NCBI RefSeq assembly: GCF_016428875.1
Contig: NZ_JAELTO010000018.1
Coordinates: 1 to 53,197, forward strand
DNA: 53,197 bases
Direction of reading: 5' to 3'
From: Xylophilus sp. ASV27
GTDB lineage: Bacteria; Pseudomonadota; Gammaproteobacteria; Burkholderiales; Burkholderiaceae_C
The first letter of the stretch is position 1. Each line of letters begins with the position of its first letter. This document shows positions 42,510-51,403 of the stretch, in pieces. A program made the position numbers and the translations under genes. Under the pieces are notes generated by a model. That model was not told where the DNA came from and did not search any database. It was given only the letters and a program-made list of their open reading frames with translations.

Positions 42510-42537
42510 ATATGGGGCGCCCGGACCGGTCTTCAAG
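42510..42537 (-). promoter_or_regulatory. Sigma-32 (RpoH) heat-shock promoter of htpG
   Basis: On the minus strand the -35 is CTTGAAG (42537-42531; consensus CTTGAAA) and the -10 is CCCCATAT (42517-42510; consensus CCCCATNT), separated by 13 bases, within the normal range. It faces htpG, whose start codon is 59 bases downstream of the -10. Confidence 0.88.
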
Positions 42538-42608
42538 CCCCCCGCGCGCGCCCGCGCTTTTGGCGGAGTACGATGCCCGCCCCACCACACGGTTTCAGGA
42601 GCGTTCCC

Positions 42609-43124
42609 ATGAATCCCTCCCTCAAGCGATTACTGGCCGCGGCCGGGCTGCTCGGCGCTTTCGCGGCCCAGGCGCTGACCCCGCCGGCCGATGCCGCGGC
42701 CGGCACCACGGTGCAGTGCAAGGACGGCAGCTACGCATCCCCGGACAAGAAGGCCGGCGCCTGCCGCGGCCACAAGGGCATCAAGACCTGGTACGGAGAT
42801 GCCGCCAGCGGCGGCAAGCCGGCGGCCGCGGCGGCCGCGGGCGCGGCGTCCGCGGTGCAGACGCAGTCGTCCTCGGTGAACAAGACCGGCGTGGCGCCGC
42901 CCACCGGCGCGGCCAGCAAGACCCCGGCGGCGCCCAACCCCGCCACCATCGCCGCGGCGCCGGGCGGCGGCGCCGGCAAGGTCTGGGCCAACGACGCGAC
43001 CAAGGTCTACCACTGCCAGGGCGACCGCTACTACGGCAAGACCAAGGCGGGCGAATACATGAGCGAAGCCGACGCCAAGGCCAAGGGCATGCACGCCGCG
43101 CGCAACAAGAGCTGCAGCACCTGA
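42609..43124 (+). CDS. Small exported protein with DUF3761-like domain
   Basis: The 171-aa protein has a signal peptide (MNPSLKRLLAAAGLLGAFAAQA). A DUF3761-like segment follows, VQCKDGSYASPDKKAGACRGHKGIKTWYG (about 35-63, two conserved cysteines and GHxG). A long Ala/Pro/Gly-rich linker (about 68-125) leads to a C-terminal cysteine motif (VYHCQGDRYYGKTKAGEYMSEADAKAKGMHAARNKSC). The start at 42609 follows CAGGAG by about 8 bases. It is transcribed divergently from htpG. The function is unknown and the periplasmic location is inferred from the signal. A GC-rich hairpin lies 12 bases after the stop. Confidence 0.85.
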   Translation: MNPSLKRLLAAAGLLGAFAAQALTPPADAAAGTTVQCKDGSYASPDKKAGACRGHKGIKTWYGDAASGGKPAAAAAAGAASAVQTQSSSVNKTGVAPPTGAASKTPAAPNPATIAAAPGGGAGKVWANDATKVYHCQGDRYYGKTKAGEYMSEADAKAKGMHAARNKSCST

Positions 43125-43136
43125 TGGCGCACTGCC

Positions 43137-43172
43137 ACAGGGCCGGGCCGCTGCGGCGGCCGGCGGCCCTGT
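43137..43172 (+). terminator. GC-rich hairpin after the DUF3761-like gene
   Basis: The perfect 9-base arms ACAGGGCCG (43137-43145) and CGGCCCTGT (43164-43172) begin 12 bases after the stop at 43124. No T-run follows, so it may only stabilise the transcript end or cause pausing. Confidence 0.4.
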
Positions 43173-43229
43173 CGCCCGCGGGATAGGGGCCGGGTATTCA
43201 CGCATGACGCGGCGCAGCATGGTCCCTGT

Positions 43230-43254
43230 AATGAATTTCTCCTCGAAATTCATT
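43230..43254. promoter_or_regulatory. Perfect 10-base palindrome in the acylase leader
   Basis: AATGAATTTC (43230-43239), 5-base spacer TCCTC, then GAAATTCATT (43245-43254), ending 8 bases before the acylase start codon. It is strikingly AT-rich against GC-rich surroundings. It could be a repressor operator, or an RNA hairpin that masks the ribosome site. Confidence 0.6.
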
Positions 43255-43262
43255 CGTCCTCC

Positions 43263-45674
43263 ATGAAGCCTTTTTCCTCCGTGCCCCCACAACGCGCCGC
43301 GCTGGCGGCACTGGCCGCTGCCGTGCTCAGCGCCTGCGGCAGCGTGGCACCGGCGCCGGGCGCGCGCTCGGTGCAGATCCAGCGCACCACCTATGGCATC
43401 GCCCACATCAGCGCGGCTGACTACGAGGGCCTGGCCTATGGCACGGCCTACGCCTACGCGCAGGACAACGTGTGCCAGATGGCCGAACAGCTGGTCACGG
43501 TGCGCGGCGAGCGCTCGCGCTACTTCGGGCCCACGGCGCAGGGGCAACTGGGGCTGCGCATGCTGCCCAATGCGCAGATCGACCTGTTCATCCGCGGCCA
43601 CATGGACGACGCCGCGCTGGCCCGCGCCAATGCCGCGCTGGGCGCCGACGCCCAGGCCAGCCAGCGCGGCTACGTCGCGGGCTACAACCGCTACCTGCAG
43701 GACACCGGCGTGCACAACCTGCCGCAGGCCTGCCGCGGCGCGGCCTGGGTCACGCCGATCACGCTGGCCGACCTGCACCGCCTGACCGAGCAGTCCATGG
43801 TGCTGGGCGGCGTGGGCGCGCTGGCCGATGCGGTGCTGGCCGCCGCGCCGCCCGCGGCCGCGACCCGCACCAGCGCCAGGTCGCCCAGCCCGCCCGCCGT
43901 GGCGCCGCGGGCCGCGGCCGCCGAGCTGGCGCGCTACAGCCTGAACCAGCGGCCCGCCGAGGGCGGCGAGCTGGGCTCCAATGGCTGGGCCTTCGGGCGC
44001 AATGCCACGCCCGACGGCGCCGGCGTGCTGCTGGGCAACCCGCATTTCCCGTGGGTCGGCATGAACCGTTTCTGGCAGATGCACCTCACCATCCCGGGCC
44101 AGCTCGACGTCATGGGCTCCACCACCGGCGCCAGCCCGGTGGTGACCATCGGCTTCAACCGGGACGTGGCCTGGACGCACACCGTCTCCACCGGCAAGCG
44201 CTTCACCCTGTACGAGCTCAAGCTCGACCCGGCCGACCCCACGGTCTACCTCGTGGACGGCCAGCCGCGCCGGATGACGCAGCGCACCGTGTCGCTACCC
44301 GCGTCCACGCCCGGCGCGCCGGTGGTGCAGCACACCTTCTGGGGCACCGACTGGGGCCCGGTGCTGGCGATTCCGCGCGCCGGCCTGGCCTGGAGCGCCA
44401 GCACCGCCTACGCGATCGCCGATGCCAACACGCTCAACGTGCGCTCCATCGAGACCTGGATGCGCATGGCCCGCGCCCGCAGCGTGCAGGATCTGCGCGC
44501 GGCCATGGGCAACCAGGGCATTCCGTGGGTCAATACCCTGGCGGCGGACCGCTCGGGCAACGCGATGTATGCCGACCTGTCGGTGGTGCCCGACGTGTCG
44601 GCCGAGATGCTGCGGCGCTGCGCCCCGTCGCCGCGCGCGGCCGCGCTGCTGGGGGAGGCCGGCCTGCCGGTCCTGGACGGCTCGCGCGCGGACTGCGCCT
44701 GGCACCGCGACGCCGCGGCCGCCGCGCCCGGGCTCATTCCCGATGCGCGCATGCCGGTGGCCATCACCCCGGACTGGGTGCAGAACAGCAACGACAGCTT
44801 CTGGCTCAGCACCGCCGGCCGGCCTTTCGGCACGCAGATCTCGCCGCTGGTGGGCGCGGTGGGCACCGTGCAGCGGCTGCGCACGCGCGCGGGCATCGAG
44901 GAGATCGAGGGCCGCCTGGCCGGCGGCGACGGCCTGCCGGGCAACAGGATGGGCCTGGACGAGGTGCGCAGCGTGCTGTTCCGCGACAAGAACCTGGCCG
45001 CCCGCCTGGTGCTGGACGATCTGGCCGCCGCCTGCCGGGCGATGGACGCCACGCTCACGCCGGCGCAGCGCGAGGGCTGCGCCGTGCTGGCGCGCTGGGA
45101 CCGCACCAACGACGTGCAGGCACACGGCGCCGTGCTGTTCCGCGAATTCTGGCGCCAAGCCAAGGACATCCCGCGCCTGTGGCGCGTGCCGTTCGACCCG
45201 GCGCGCCCGGTGGCCACGCCTGCCGGCCTGGCCATGGCCGACGCCCGGGTCGGCGCCGCAGTGTTCAAGGCGCTGGGCGACGCGGTGACCCTGGTGCGCG
45301 CGGCCGGCTACGCGCCCGACGTGGCGCTGGGCGAGGCCCAGTGGCGCGAGGTGCAGGGCCGGCGCGTGCCGATCCCCGGCGGCGACGAGTTCGAGGGCGT
45401 GCTCAACAAGGTGGAGTCGCAGGGCCAGCCCACGCTGAGCGCGGGCGGCTACCGCATCAACTACGGCAGCAGCTACATCCAGGCGGTGGGCTTCGACGCG
45501 CGCGGCCCGGTGGCCTGGGGCATCCTCACCTACGGCCAGAGCAGCGACCCGGCCTCGCCCCATGCCTACGACCAGTTGCCGATGTTCTCGGCCGGGCAGT
45601 GGCAGGCACTGCCCTTCCACCCGCAGGACGTGCAGGCGCAGCGCATGGGCCCGCCGCTCGTCCTCGCATATTGA
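43263..45674 (+). CDS. Penicillin acylase/PvdQ-type Ntn-hydrolase lipoprotein
   Basis: The 803-aa precursor carries a lipoprotein signal (LAAAVLSAC, Cys at about 25). It has an alpha-chain region (about 35-190: YGIAHISAADYEGLAYGTAYAYAQDNVCQMAEQL, RGERSRYFGP) and an Ala/Pro-rich spacer. Autocleavage is expected before Ser239 in GELGSNGWAFG, the new N-terminal nucleophile. The beta chain contains LLGNPHFPW, STTGASPVVTIGFNRDVAWTHTVS and DWVQNSNDSFWLS (conserved Asn). This group hydrolyses long-chain amides such as acyl-homoserine lactones, siderophore acyl chains or lipopeptides. A palindrome lies just before the start. It is monocistronic and followed by repeat copy E. Confidence 0.92.
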   Translation: MKPFSSVPPQRAALAALAAAVLSACGSVAPAPGARSVQIQRTTYGIAHISAADYEGLAYGTAYAYAQDNVCQMAEQLVTVRGERSRYFGPTAQGQLGLRMLPNAQIDLFIRGHMDDAALARANAALGADAQASQRGYVAGYNRYLQDTGVHNLPQACRGAAWVTPITLADLHRLTEQSMVLGGVGALADAVLAAAPPAAATRTSARSPSPPAVAPRAAAAELARYSLNQRPAEGGELGSNGWAFGRNATPDGAGVLLGNPHFPWVGMNRFWQMHLTIPGQLDVMGSTTGASPVVTIGFNRDVAWTHTVSTGKRFTLYELKLDPADPTVYLVDGQPRRMTQRTVSLPASTPGAPVVQHTFWGTDWGPVLAIPRAGLAWSASTAYAIADANTLNVRSIETWMRMARARSVQDLRAAMGNQGIPWVNTLAADRSGNAMYADLSVVPDVSAEMLRRCAPSPRAAALLGEAGLPVLDGSRADCAWHRDAAAAAPGLIPDARMPVAITPDWVQNSNDSFWLSTAGRPFGTQISPLVGAVGTVQRLRTRAGIEEIEGRLAGGDGLPGNRMGLDEVRSVLFRDKNLAARLVLDDLAAACRAMDATLTPAQREGCAVLARWDRTNDVQAHGAVLFREFWRQAKDIPRLWRVPFDPARPVATPAGLAMADARVGAAVFKALGDAVTLVRAAGYAPDVALGEAQWREVQGRRVPIPGGDEFEGVLNKVESQGQPTLSAGGYRINYGSSYIQAVGFDARGPVAWGILTYGQSSDPASPHAYDQLPMFSAGQWQALPFHPQDVQAQRMGPPLVLAY

Positions 45675-45772
45675 GCCGGCAGCCCCGGTGCGGCGGGGAG
45701 TTGCAGCGCGGCTCCCGGCAGCGCCCGAGCGCCTGGCCGTTGACTTCCACGGCGTTGGCCCCTGGAGCGAAT

Positions 45773-45833
45773 TGCTATATTTTTAGCAGCAACAAACCCA
45801 CACCGCTCTAAGGCTAAACCCCTATTTCATCCA
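45773..45833 (+). repeat. Dispersed two-hairpin repeat, copy E (degenerate)
   Basis: TGCTATATTTTTAGCAGC, then AACAAACCCACACCGCTCTAAGGCTAAACCCCTATTTCATCC. The overall layout and the TAAGGCT block match the other copies, but the second palindrome is eroded. It lies between the converging acylase gene and the hydrolase lipoprotein gene. Confidence 0.65.
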
Positions 45834-45872
45834 CAAAACCTCCGCGCTGGGCCACGGAGCGGGCCCTGAAGC

Positions 45873-47750
45873 TCACGGCTCCTGCAGGTCCTGCCGGAGG
45901 ATGCGCCGGATCTCCAGGATCGCCGCCGGCGACTCCTGCACGCTGTGCGACGACCTCACCACCAGTTCGGACCGCGCGCCCTCCAGGTGGGCGCTGGCAT
46001 AGGGCACGATGCCGTCGCTGGATTTGGCCAGCGGCAGGCCCGGCGTGTCGTCTCCGATGATCGAGTGGAAGGGCACGCGGGCCATCGGCAGCGTGGCCGC
46101 GCGTTGCACGAAGGGGTCGCGGTCGCTGAGGTTGTCGATGCTGTTGGGAACGTGCAGCAGCGGCGCGGGCGTGGAAATCTGCGCCTGTCCCGGCCGGGTG
46201 CCGTAGACGTCGGCGACCCGCTCGGCAATGCCCAGCGGCAGCGTCACGAGGTTGGCGGCCCAGCGGGCCAGCCGGTTCTCGGCGAACGGCGTGCCGCGGT
46301 GTGGCGTGGCGATGAAGATCACCCGCCCCACGTCCGGCATCGGATCGAACCGCAGGTACGGCCCGAGCCGCGCGCGGGCGCGCTCGAGCTGCTCTCCCGC
46401 CATCGGGGAGTCGGCCAGGAAGCTGTTCCACAGTTGCTCGCCGGACGAGGACACCAGCAGCCGCGCCAGCACCCCGCCCATGCTGTGGCCGACCAGCACG
46501 ATGTGGCGCGACGCGGGCGCCGTGCCCTGCGGGTCGAAATGCCGCAGCGTCCGCTCCAGCACCGACCGGATGGCCTCGCGGTTGTAGGCCAGCGGCGCAT
46601 TGGTCGGGTAGTAGACCTGCCAGACCTGGAACTTGCGGCGCAGCGCCTCGTCGCCCATCACCTCGTTGGCGACGTTGATCCAGGCCTCGGGGCTGCTGGC
46701 CAGGCCGTGCAGCATGAGCACGATGCGGCGCTCGGGGTCATAGGGCTGCATCAGGTAGATGTGCGGCGCCTGCAGGCCGCGGGCGCCGCCGAACAGCGTG
46801 CGCAGGGCCTGCGTGGCGAAGTCCGAGCGCGCCAGCCACAGGCCGTAGCCGGAGGTGAAATTGGCGGCCAGCGGCACCGGGGTGCCGGCCACGTCGATGG
46901 TGGCGCGCCGGTACGGGTCGTAGGCCACGAGCGTCACCTCGCGCGTGGCCAGTACCTCGGGCAGGCTGCGGCCGGCGAAAAGGGCGATCGCCGAGATCGC
47001 CGGGAATGCACTTTCGCGGAAGGGCAGATCCAGGCCGTCGGCCGAACGTTCCTGCGGCGTGGTCACGGCCACGAGTTCGGCGCCGAAGCCGTCGCGCCGG
47101 TACAGGCTGCGGATGCCCGCGAAGGTCAGCGAGGCCGCCGGTATCAGCTCGCGCGGCATGGCCTGCTCGCCCGGCGGGCGCATGTCCTCTAGCTGGGCGC
47201 GGATGTTCCAGCCGGCCACGGCCACCGGCGTGCCGTCCTGGTGCGGCGGCTGGTTGCGCGACATCTCGAACAGCAGCGTGCTGGTCTGCTGCACGGCGAA
47301 GTTGTAGTAGTCCCGCACCTGGGTCTGGCGCTCCTCGAAGGCCCGCTCGCCCGGCCGCCGCGCGGTGAAGAACAGGTAGGCGTAGGCATGGCGCGCGGCC
47401 TCCAGGTAGGCCGCCAGACGCGCCGGCGCATCCTGCGGACCCGGCGCAGGCGCGTTCGCGGCCTGCAGCCACAGCTCCGACAGCGCGGACAGGCGCCGTT
47501 CGTCGTCCAGCCCGCCGGAGGCGGCCAGCGCCCGCCGGCAGGCCGGAAGGTCGGCGCCGCAGGCCGTGTCGTCCAGGCCGATGACCTGCAGCGCCTCGCG
47601 CGTGGCGAAGCTGAGCTTGCCCGTGCTGAGCACGTCGCCCCGGCGCTGCGCCACGTAGTCCTTCATGTCGATGGAGGACACCTTGACGCCGGCGCAGCCG
47701 CTCAGCAGCAGGGCCACCGCCAACCCCGCCAGCCAACGCGCGGCGCTCAT
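45873..47750 (-). CDS. Alpha/beta hydrolase lipoprotein
   Basis: The 625-aa protein starts MSAARWLAGLAVALLLSGCAG with a lipobox (LLSGC), so it is a predicted lipoprotein. The first about 330 residues are a novel-looking region rich in helices and beta segments (SLTFAGIRSLYRRDGFG, VTLVAYDPYRRATIDVAG). The rest is a lipase-like fold: oxyanion loop MLHGLASSPEAW, nucleophile elbow LVGHSMGGVLARLL (Ser about 421), IATPHRGTPFAENRLARW, an acid/His pair probably in KSSDGIVPYASAH and RSSHSVQESP. It follows the DUF4105 gene by 61 bases on the same strand. A lipid or cell-envelope ester is a reasonable substrate guess. Confidence 0.88.
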   Translation of the reverse strand: MSAARWLAGLAVALLLSGCAGVKVSSIDMKDYVAQRRGDVLSTGKLSFATREALQVIGLDDTACGADLPACRRALAASGGLDDERRLSALSELWLQAANAPAPGPQDAPARLAAYLEAARHAYAYLFFTARRPGERAFEERQTQVRDYYNFAVQQTSTLLFEMSRNQPPHQDGTPVAVAGWNIRAQLEDMRPPGEQAMPRELIPAASLTFAGIRSLYRRDGFGAELVAVTTPQERSADGLDLPFRESAFPAISAIALFAGRSLPEVLATREVTLVAYDPYRRATIDVAGTPVPLAANFTSGYGLWLARSDFATQALRTLFGGARGLQAPHIYLMQPYDPERRIVLMLHGLASSPEAWINVANEVMGDEALRRKFQVWQVYYPTNAPLAYNREAIRSVLERTLRHFDPQGTAPASRHIVLVGHSMGGVLARLLVSSSGEQLWNSFLADSPMAGEQLERARARLGPYLRFDPMPDVGRVIFIATPHRGTPFAENRLARWAANLVTLPLGIAERVADVYGTRPGQAQISTPAPLLHVPNSIDNLSDRDPFVQRAATLPMARVPFHSIIGDDTPGLPLAKSSDGIVPYASAHLEGARSELVVRSSHSVQESPAAILEIRRILRQDLQEP

Positions 47751-47811
47751 GCAGACACCTCCGTGCCGCGCACTGCGGCGCAAGCTGGCTTGGGACGGCC
47801 CGGCGCGGCGC

Positions 47812-48849
47812 TCATGGCAGGCCCCTCTCCTGTGCCGCGATGCCCGGCACGCCCCGCCGGATCGCCTGCGAGAACGCCGGGTCGGCATCGGCCGCCCTGG
47901 CGCGGTCGGTGAAGCGGCCGGCGTGCCGCAGCGCCTCGAAAGGTTGCCGGCGGTCCAGGCCGCCGATTTCGTACAGGTACTGCGGCAGGTAGCCCGACAG
48001 CACCAGCCGGATGTCGAGCGGCAGTTGCGGCACGATCTGCCGCACCAGGGTATAGACGATGGTGGTGCAGTTGGCCGTCACGGTCTGGTAGAAGCGCGGC
48101 GCCCGCGCCAGACGGTTGGCCTCCTCCACGTAGGCCAGGAACAGCGCGCGCCGCTGCGCCGGGGGCAGCATGACGCGGTAGAGGTAGTCGTCCTCGCCGC
48201 GCACGTTGGTGCGCACGCGCAGGATGTCGCGCTCGTCGGCGGCGATCACCGCCAGCTCGAACTCCTTGAAGAAGCCCCCCACCTCCGAGAAGCTCTCATG
48301 CCGCTCCTTGCGGATCTCCACCGAGAACACCACGAAGCGGCCGTCGTCGAAACCGAAGGACACCAGGGTGTGGGCGATGGCCGGGCCGGTCCAGTAGGAC
48401 ACCACCAGGTCCACCGACTGCAGGCGGTCCAGCTCGTAGCGGCGGCGCTCCCAGCGCACGCGGTAGTCGGTGTCGCTGCGCCAGTCGAAGTTGCGCACGT
48501 GGTCCAGCGTGACGAACGACCCCTCCAGCGTGCCGGTGGCGGTGTGGGCCACGTCGTCGGCCCAGTCACGGGTATTGGAGGGCTGCAGGCTGCCCCACCA
48601 GGCCAGCAGGGCCGCGAAGCCGAGGACATAGACGCCCAGGCCGGCCGCCACGCGGCGGCGCAGCACGGCCGCCAGCACCGCCAGGGCGAAGCCGCCCCAC
48701 AGCGCGATCAGCAGCACGCGCCCTGCCGCACCGGGGCCCTGGTAGGCCAGCGCGACACCACCCCAGAGCGCGGTGGCCAGCACCGCCACGCAGGCCAGCA
48801 CCCGCCCCACGCTGCCGCGCCGGGACGGTGGAGGCAGTGGCGCGGCCAT
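47812..48849 (-). CDS. DUF4105 (Lnb N-terminal-like) membrane protein
   Basis: The 345-aa protein has three N-terminal membrane helices (about 17-36, 43-62 and 68-86) and then a DUF4105 domain (about 95-310). Landmarks are WADDVAHTATGTLEGSFVTLDHVRNFDWRS, VVSYWTGPAIAHTLVSFGFDDGRFVVFSVEIRKE and the Cys-containing FYQTVTANCTTIVYTLVRQI. The same domain forms the N-terminal part of Lnb, the bacterial lipoprotein N-acyltransferase, but this protein lacks that enzyme's usual membrane C-terminus. It lies 5 bases after the pseudouridine synthase gene and before a lipoprotein hydrolase gene, which favours an envelope-lipid role. Confidence 0.88.
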   Translation of the reverse strand: MAAPLPPPSRRGSVGRVLACVAVLATALWGGVALAYQGPGAAGRVLLIALWGGFALAVLAAVLRRRVAAGLGVYVLGFAALLAWWGSLQPSNTRDWADDVAHTATGTLEGSFVTLDHVRNFDWRSDTDYRVRWERRRYELDRLQSVDLVVSYWTGPAIAHTLVSFGFDDGRFVVFSVEIRKERHESFSEVGGFFKEFELAVIAADERDILRVRTNVRGEDDYLYRVMLPPAQRRALFLAYVEEANRLARAPRFYQTVTANCTTIVYTLVRQIVPQLPLDIRLVLSGYLPQYLYEIGGLDRRQPFEALRHAGRFTDRARAADADPAFSQAIRRGVPGIAAQERGLP

Positions 48850-48854
48850 GCGGG

Positions 48855-49703
48855 TCAGAACCGTTCGCCCGGCCCCAAATAGCGCCACTGCCCGACCGGC
48901 AGCTTGCCCAGCACCACGCGACCGATGCGGATGCGCTTGAGGCCCACGACCTTGAGGCCGACCTGCTCGCACATGCGGCGGATCTGGCGCTTCTTGCCTT
49001 CGGTCAGCACGAAGCGCAGTTGCTCGGGGTTCTGCCAATCGACCTGGGCCGGCTTGAGCGGCTGGCCGTCCAGGCTCAGGCCGTGGCGCAGCCGCGCCAG
49101 TTGCGCGGGCGGGAAGGCCGCCTGCACATCGGTGGCGATGTCGCCGCCGCCCGGCGCGGCGTAGGTCACGCGCACCAGGTACTCCTTTTCGATGCCGGAA
49201 TCCTCGCCGATGAGCTGGCGCGCCACGCGGCCGTCCTGCGTCAGCACCAGCAGGCCGACCGAGTCGATGTCCAGCCGCCCGGCCGGCGCCAGGCCGCGCA
49301 GCTGCGGCGGCGAGAAGCGGTTCTTGCTCGGGTCCTCGCGCCAGTGGCTGCGCGAGTGGATCAGCACCACGGCCGGCTCGTGGCCGTCCTCGGCCTGGCC
49401 GCTGACGTAGCCCATGGGCTTGTGCAGCAGGATGGTGACGCGCTGCTCCTGGTGCTGCTCGGCCTGGCGGTCCACCGTGATGCGGTCTGCCGGCGTGACC
49501 TTGACTCCCATCTCGGCCACCCGGCCGTTGACCTTGACCCAGCCCTGCGCGATCCACTCGTCCGCCTCGCGCCGCGAGCACAGGCCGAGCGCGGCCATGC
49601 GCTTGTTGAGCCGCTCCGGGCCGCCGGCGGCAGCGGCCTGCGCCGCAGCAGCGGGCTGGGGGGCGCGGACGAAGCGCGGGCGGTGGGCGGGCGGGACAGG
49701 CAT
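48855..49703 (-). CDS. rluF: 23S rRNA pseudouridine synthase, RluF/RsuA family
   Basis: The 282-aa protein has an N-terminal Ala/Pro-rich leader, an S4 RNA-binding domain (about 30-75: [30 protein letters not shown]) and a pseudouridine synthase domain with the catalytic Asp in [57 protein letters not shown] and LPVGQWRYL follow. RluF modifies U2604 (and to a lesser degree U2605) of 23S rRNA. Specificity between RluF, RluB and RluE is judged from the tail motif only. It lies 66 bases after the small membrane protein gene. Confidence 0.9.
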   Translation of the reverse strand: MPVPPAHRPRFVRAPQPAAAAQAAAAGGPERLNKRMAALGLCSRREADEWIAQGWVKVNGRVAEMGVKVTPADRITVDRQAEQHQEQRVTILLHKPMGYVSGQAEDGHEPAVVLIHSRSHWREDPSKNRFSPPQLRGLAPAGRLDIDSVGLLVLTQDGRVARQLIGEDSGIEKEYLVRVTYAAPGGGDIATDVQAAFPPAQLARLRHGLSLDGQPLKPAQVDWQNPEQLRFVLTEGKKRQIRRMCEQVGLKVVGLKRIRIGRVVLGKLPVGQWRYLGPGERF

Positions 49704-49769
49704 GGCGTTGGAGCGGCGCGCGAAGGGAACGGGCCCCGATTCTGGCCGATGTGCGCCGGCACCGGGCCG

Positions 49770-50264
49770 CTACCGGGCGCGGCGCCCCGGCCGGCGGTGC
49801 CGCTCGTACAGGATCAGCGCGCTGCCCGCCAGCCCCACCCAGTAGTCGACCGGCGCGCCGAACAGCCAGTGCCTGTGCCAGGTGGCCAGCGCCGGATCGA
49901 AGCGGCTCCAGCCCCAGGCGGGGTTGAGCATGAACCAGAGGAAATCCTCGGCGATCCAGAACACCGCCAGCCCGGCCAGCGCCAGGCCGGCGTCGCGCCA
50001 GCTCCAGCGCCCGGAGAAGGCCAGCGGCGAGAAGAACACCAGCAGCATGAAGGAGAACACCCAGGCGTGGTAGCCGGTCATGGCGCGCCCGCCCCAGAAC
50101 AGGTCGAGCAGCCAGTGGTGCTCGATGCGCCAGGTCGGCAGGCTGGTGGCCCAGCCGGCGCCGCCCTCGATCTGGATTTCGGCGTTGGCGAAGAAGAAGG
50201 CCATCACCAGCACCCAGGCGAGGTAGCCCGCGGTGCGCCACGGACTGCGGGGTGGCGCGTTCAT
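49770..50264 (-). CDS. Small four-helix membrane protein
   Basis: The 164-aa integral membrane protein has about four hydrophobic helices (TAGYLAWVLVMAFFFAN, YHAWVFSFMLLVFFSPLAF, AGLALAGLAVFWIAEDFLWFML and VDYWVGLAGSALILYERH). Conserved-looking polar or aromatic residues lie between them (EIQIEGGAGWATSLPTWRIEHHWLLDLFWGG, EDFLWF, HRHW). I do not recognise a named family. Its start overlaps the stop of the glycosyltransferase gene by 4 bases (50264/50261), so the two are probably made together and may cooperate in glycolipid synthesis or transport. Confidence 0.8.
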   Translation of the reverse strand: MNAPPRSPWRTAGYLAWVLVMAFFFANAEIQIEGGAGWATSLPTWRIEHHWLLDLFWGGRAMTGYHAWVFSFMLLVFFSPLAFSGRWSWRDAGLALAGLAVFWIAEDFLWFMLNPAWGWSRFDPALATWHRHWLFGAPVDYWVGLAGSALILYERHRRPGRRAR

Positions 50265-51403
50265 GCGCGGCCCTGCACGCGGTCCAGCACCTGCTGCGCG
50301 GCGTCGGGCCGGCCCAGCGCGCGGCTGCGTTGCGCCATGCGCTCCAGGGTGTCGGGCGCGGCCATGAGGCGCGCGAGCTTGTAGCCCAGTCCGATCATGT
50401 CGTAGGCCAGCCAGGCCGCTCCTTCTTCCAGCAGAAAGCCGGCGTTGTGTTCTTCCTGGCCCGGGATCGGCGACACCAGCAGCATAGGCTTGCCCAGCGC
50501 CAGGCATTCGGAGATGGTGAGCCCGCCCGGCTTGGTCACCACCAGGTCGGCGGCGGCCATGAGCCGGTCCATCTCATGCGTGAAGCCGATGGCCCTCAGG
50601 CGCCCGGCATGGCGCGGCGCCAGCGCCTGCAGCGACGCCAGCGCGGCGGCGTTGCGCCCGGCCACGGCGACCACCTGGAAGTCGCAGCCCGGCCCCTGCA
50701 GCGCCAGCGCGCGCGCCGCCATCGCCGGCAGGTCGCCCATGCCCGCGCCGCCGGAGGCGATCAGCACCACCTTGCGCGCCGGGTCCAGCCCCAGGTGCGC
50801 CACCTGCGCCGCGCGCAAGAGCGCGGGCGCCTCGGGGCGCGAGAAACCAGGCATCACCGGGATGCCGGTGACGTGCAGCCGCAGGGCGTCCAGCCCACGC
50901 TCGCGCATGCGGAAGGCGACCTCCTGCGTCGCCGCGAAGTAGCCCTGCAGGCCCGGCACGATCCACATGTTGTGCAGGTCGTAGTCGGTCACCTGCAGCC
51001 ACACCGGGCACCCGAGCCGGCCGCGGTTGCGCTCGCGCATCAGCAGCTCGGCCGGCAGGAAGTGGGTGCAGACGATGGCCGCCGGCCCGACGCGCCGCAC
51101 CTCGCGCAGCAGCGCGCCGGCGCTGGCGCGCTCGATGCCGCGGCGCAGGCGCTGCGAGGCGGCGCTGTGCGGCGTGCTGTCGCTCTTCTGGTGCAGGTAG
51201 GACCACAGGTCCGGCGCGCGCTGGACCAGTTGCAGGTACCAGTCGGTGTAGACCTTGCGAAAGCCCGCCGCCATGTGCGCCATGGCATCGACGTGCACCG
51301 CCGCGCACGCCGGCTGCCGCGCCTGCGCCGCCGCGCACAGCGCCTGCGCGGCGCGCACGTGGCCGTTGCCGGCGCTGACGCTGAGGACGAGAAGTGGGCG
51401 CAT
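50261..51403 (-). CDS. MGDG-synthase-like diacylglycerol glycosyltransferase (GT28)
   Basis: This is a 380-aa GT-B glycosyltransferase. The N-terminal domain has LVLSVSAGNGHVRAAQAL and HVDAMAHMAAGFRKVYTDWYL, typical of MGDG synthase/UgtP proteins. The C-terminal domain has VLIASGGAGMGDLP, the sugar-nucleotide site DLVVTKPGGLTISECLALGKPMLLV and PGQEEHNAGFLLEEGAA. It would transfer a sugar from a UDP-sugar to diacylglycerol at the cytoplasmic face of the membrane. No signal or membrane helix is present. It starts at 51403, 114 bases after the acyltransferase gene, and overlaps the small membrane protein gene by 4 bases. Confidence 0.9.
   Translation of the reverse strand: MRPLLVLSVSAGNGHVRAAQALCAAAQARQPACAAVHVDAMAHMAAGFRKVYTDWYLQLVQRAPDLWSYLHQKSDSTPHSAASQRLRRGIERASAGALLREVRRVGPAAIVCTHFLPAELLMRERNRGRLGCPVWLQVTDYDLHNMWIVPGLQGYFAATQEVAFRMRERGLDALRLHVTGIPVMPGFSRPEAPALLRAAQVAHLGLDPARKVVLIASGGAGMGDLPAMAARALALQGPGCDFQVVAVAGRNAAALASLQALAPRHAGRLRAIGFTHEMDRLMAAADLVVTKPGGLTISECLALGKPMLLVSPIPGQEEHNAGFLLEEGAAWLAYDMIGLGYKLARLMAAPDTLERMAQRSRALGRPDAAQQVLDRVQGRA

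Noticed and set aside
43472-45811. 779-codon rightward frame overlapping the acylase gene
   Set aside because: It is an R/G/A-rich shadow of the acylase gene. The acylase frame itself carries all the family motifs.
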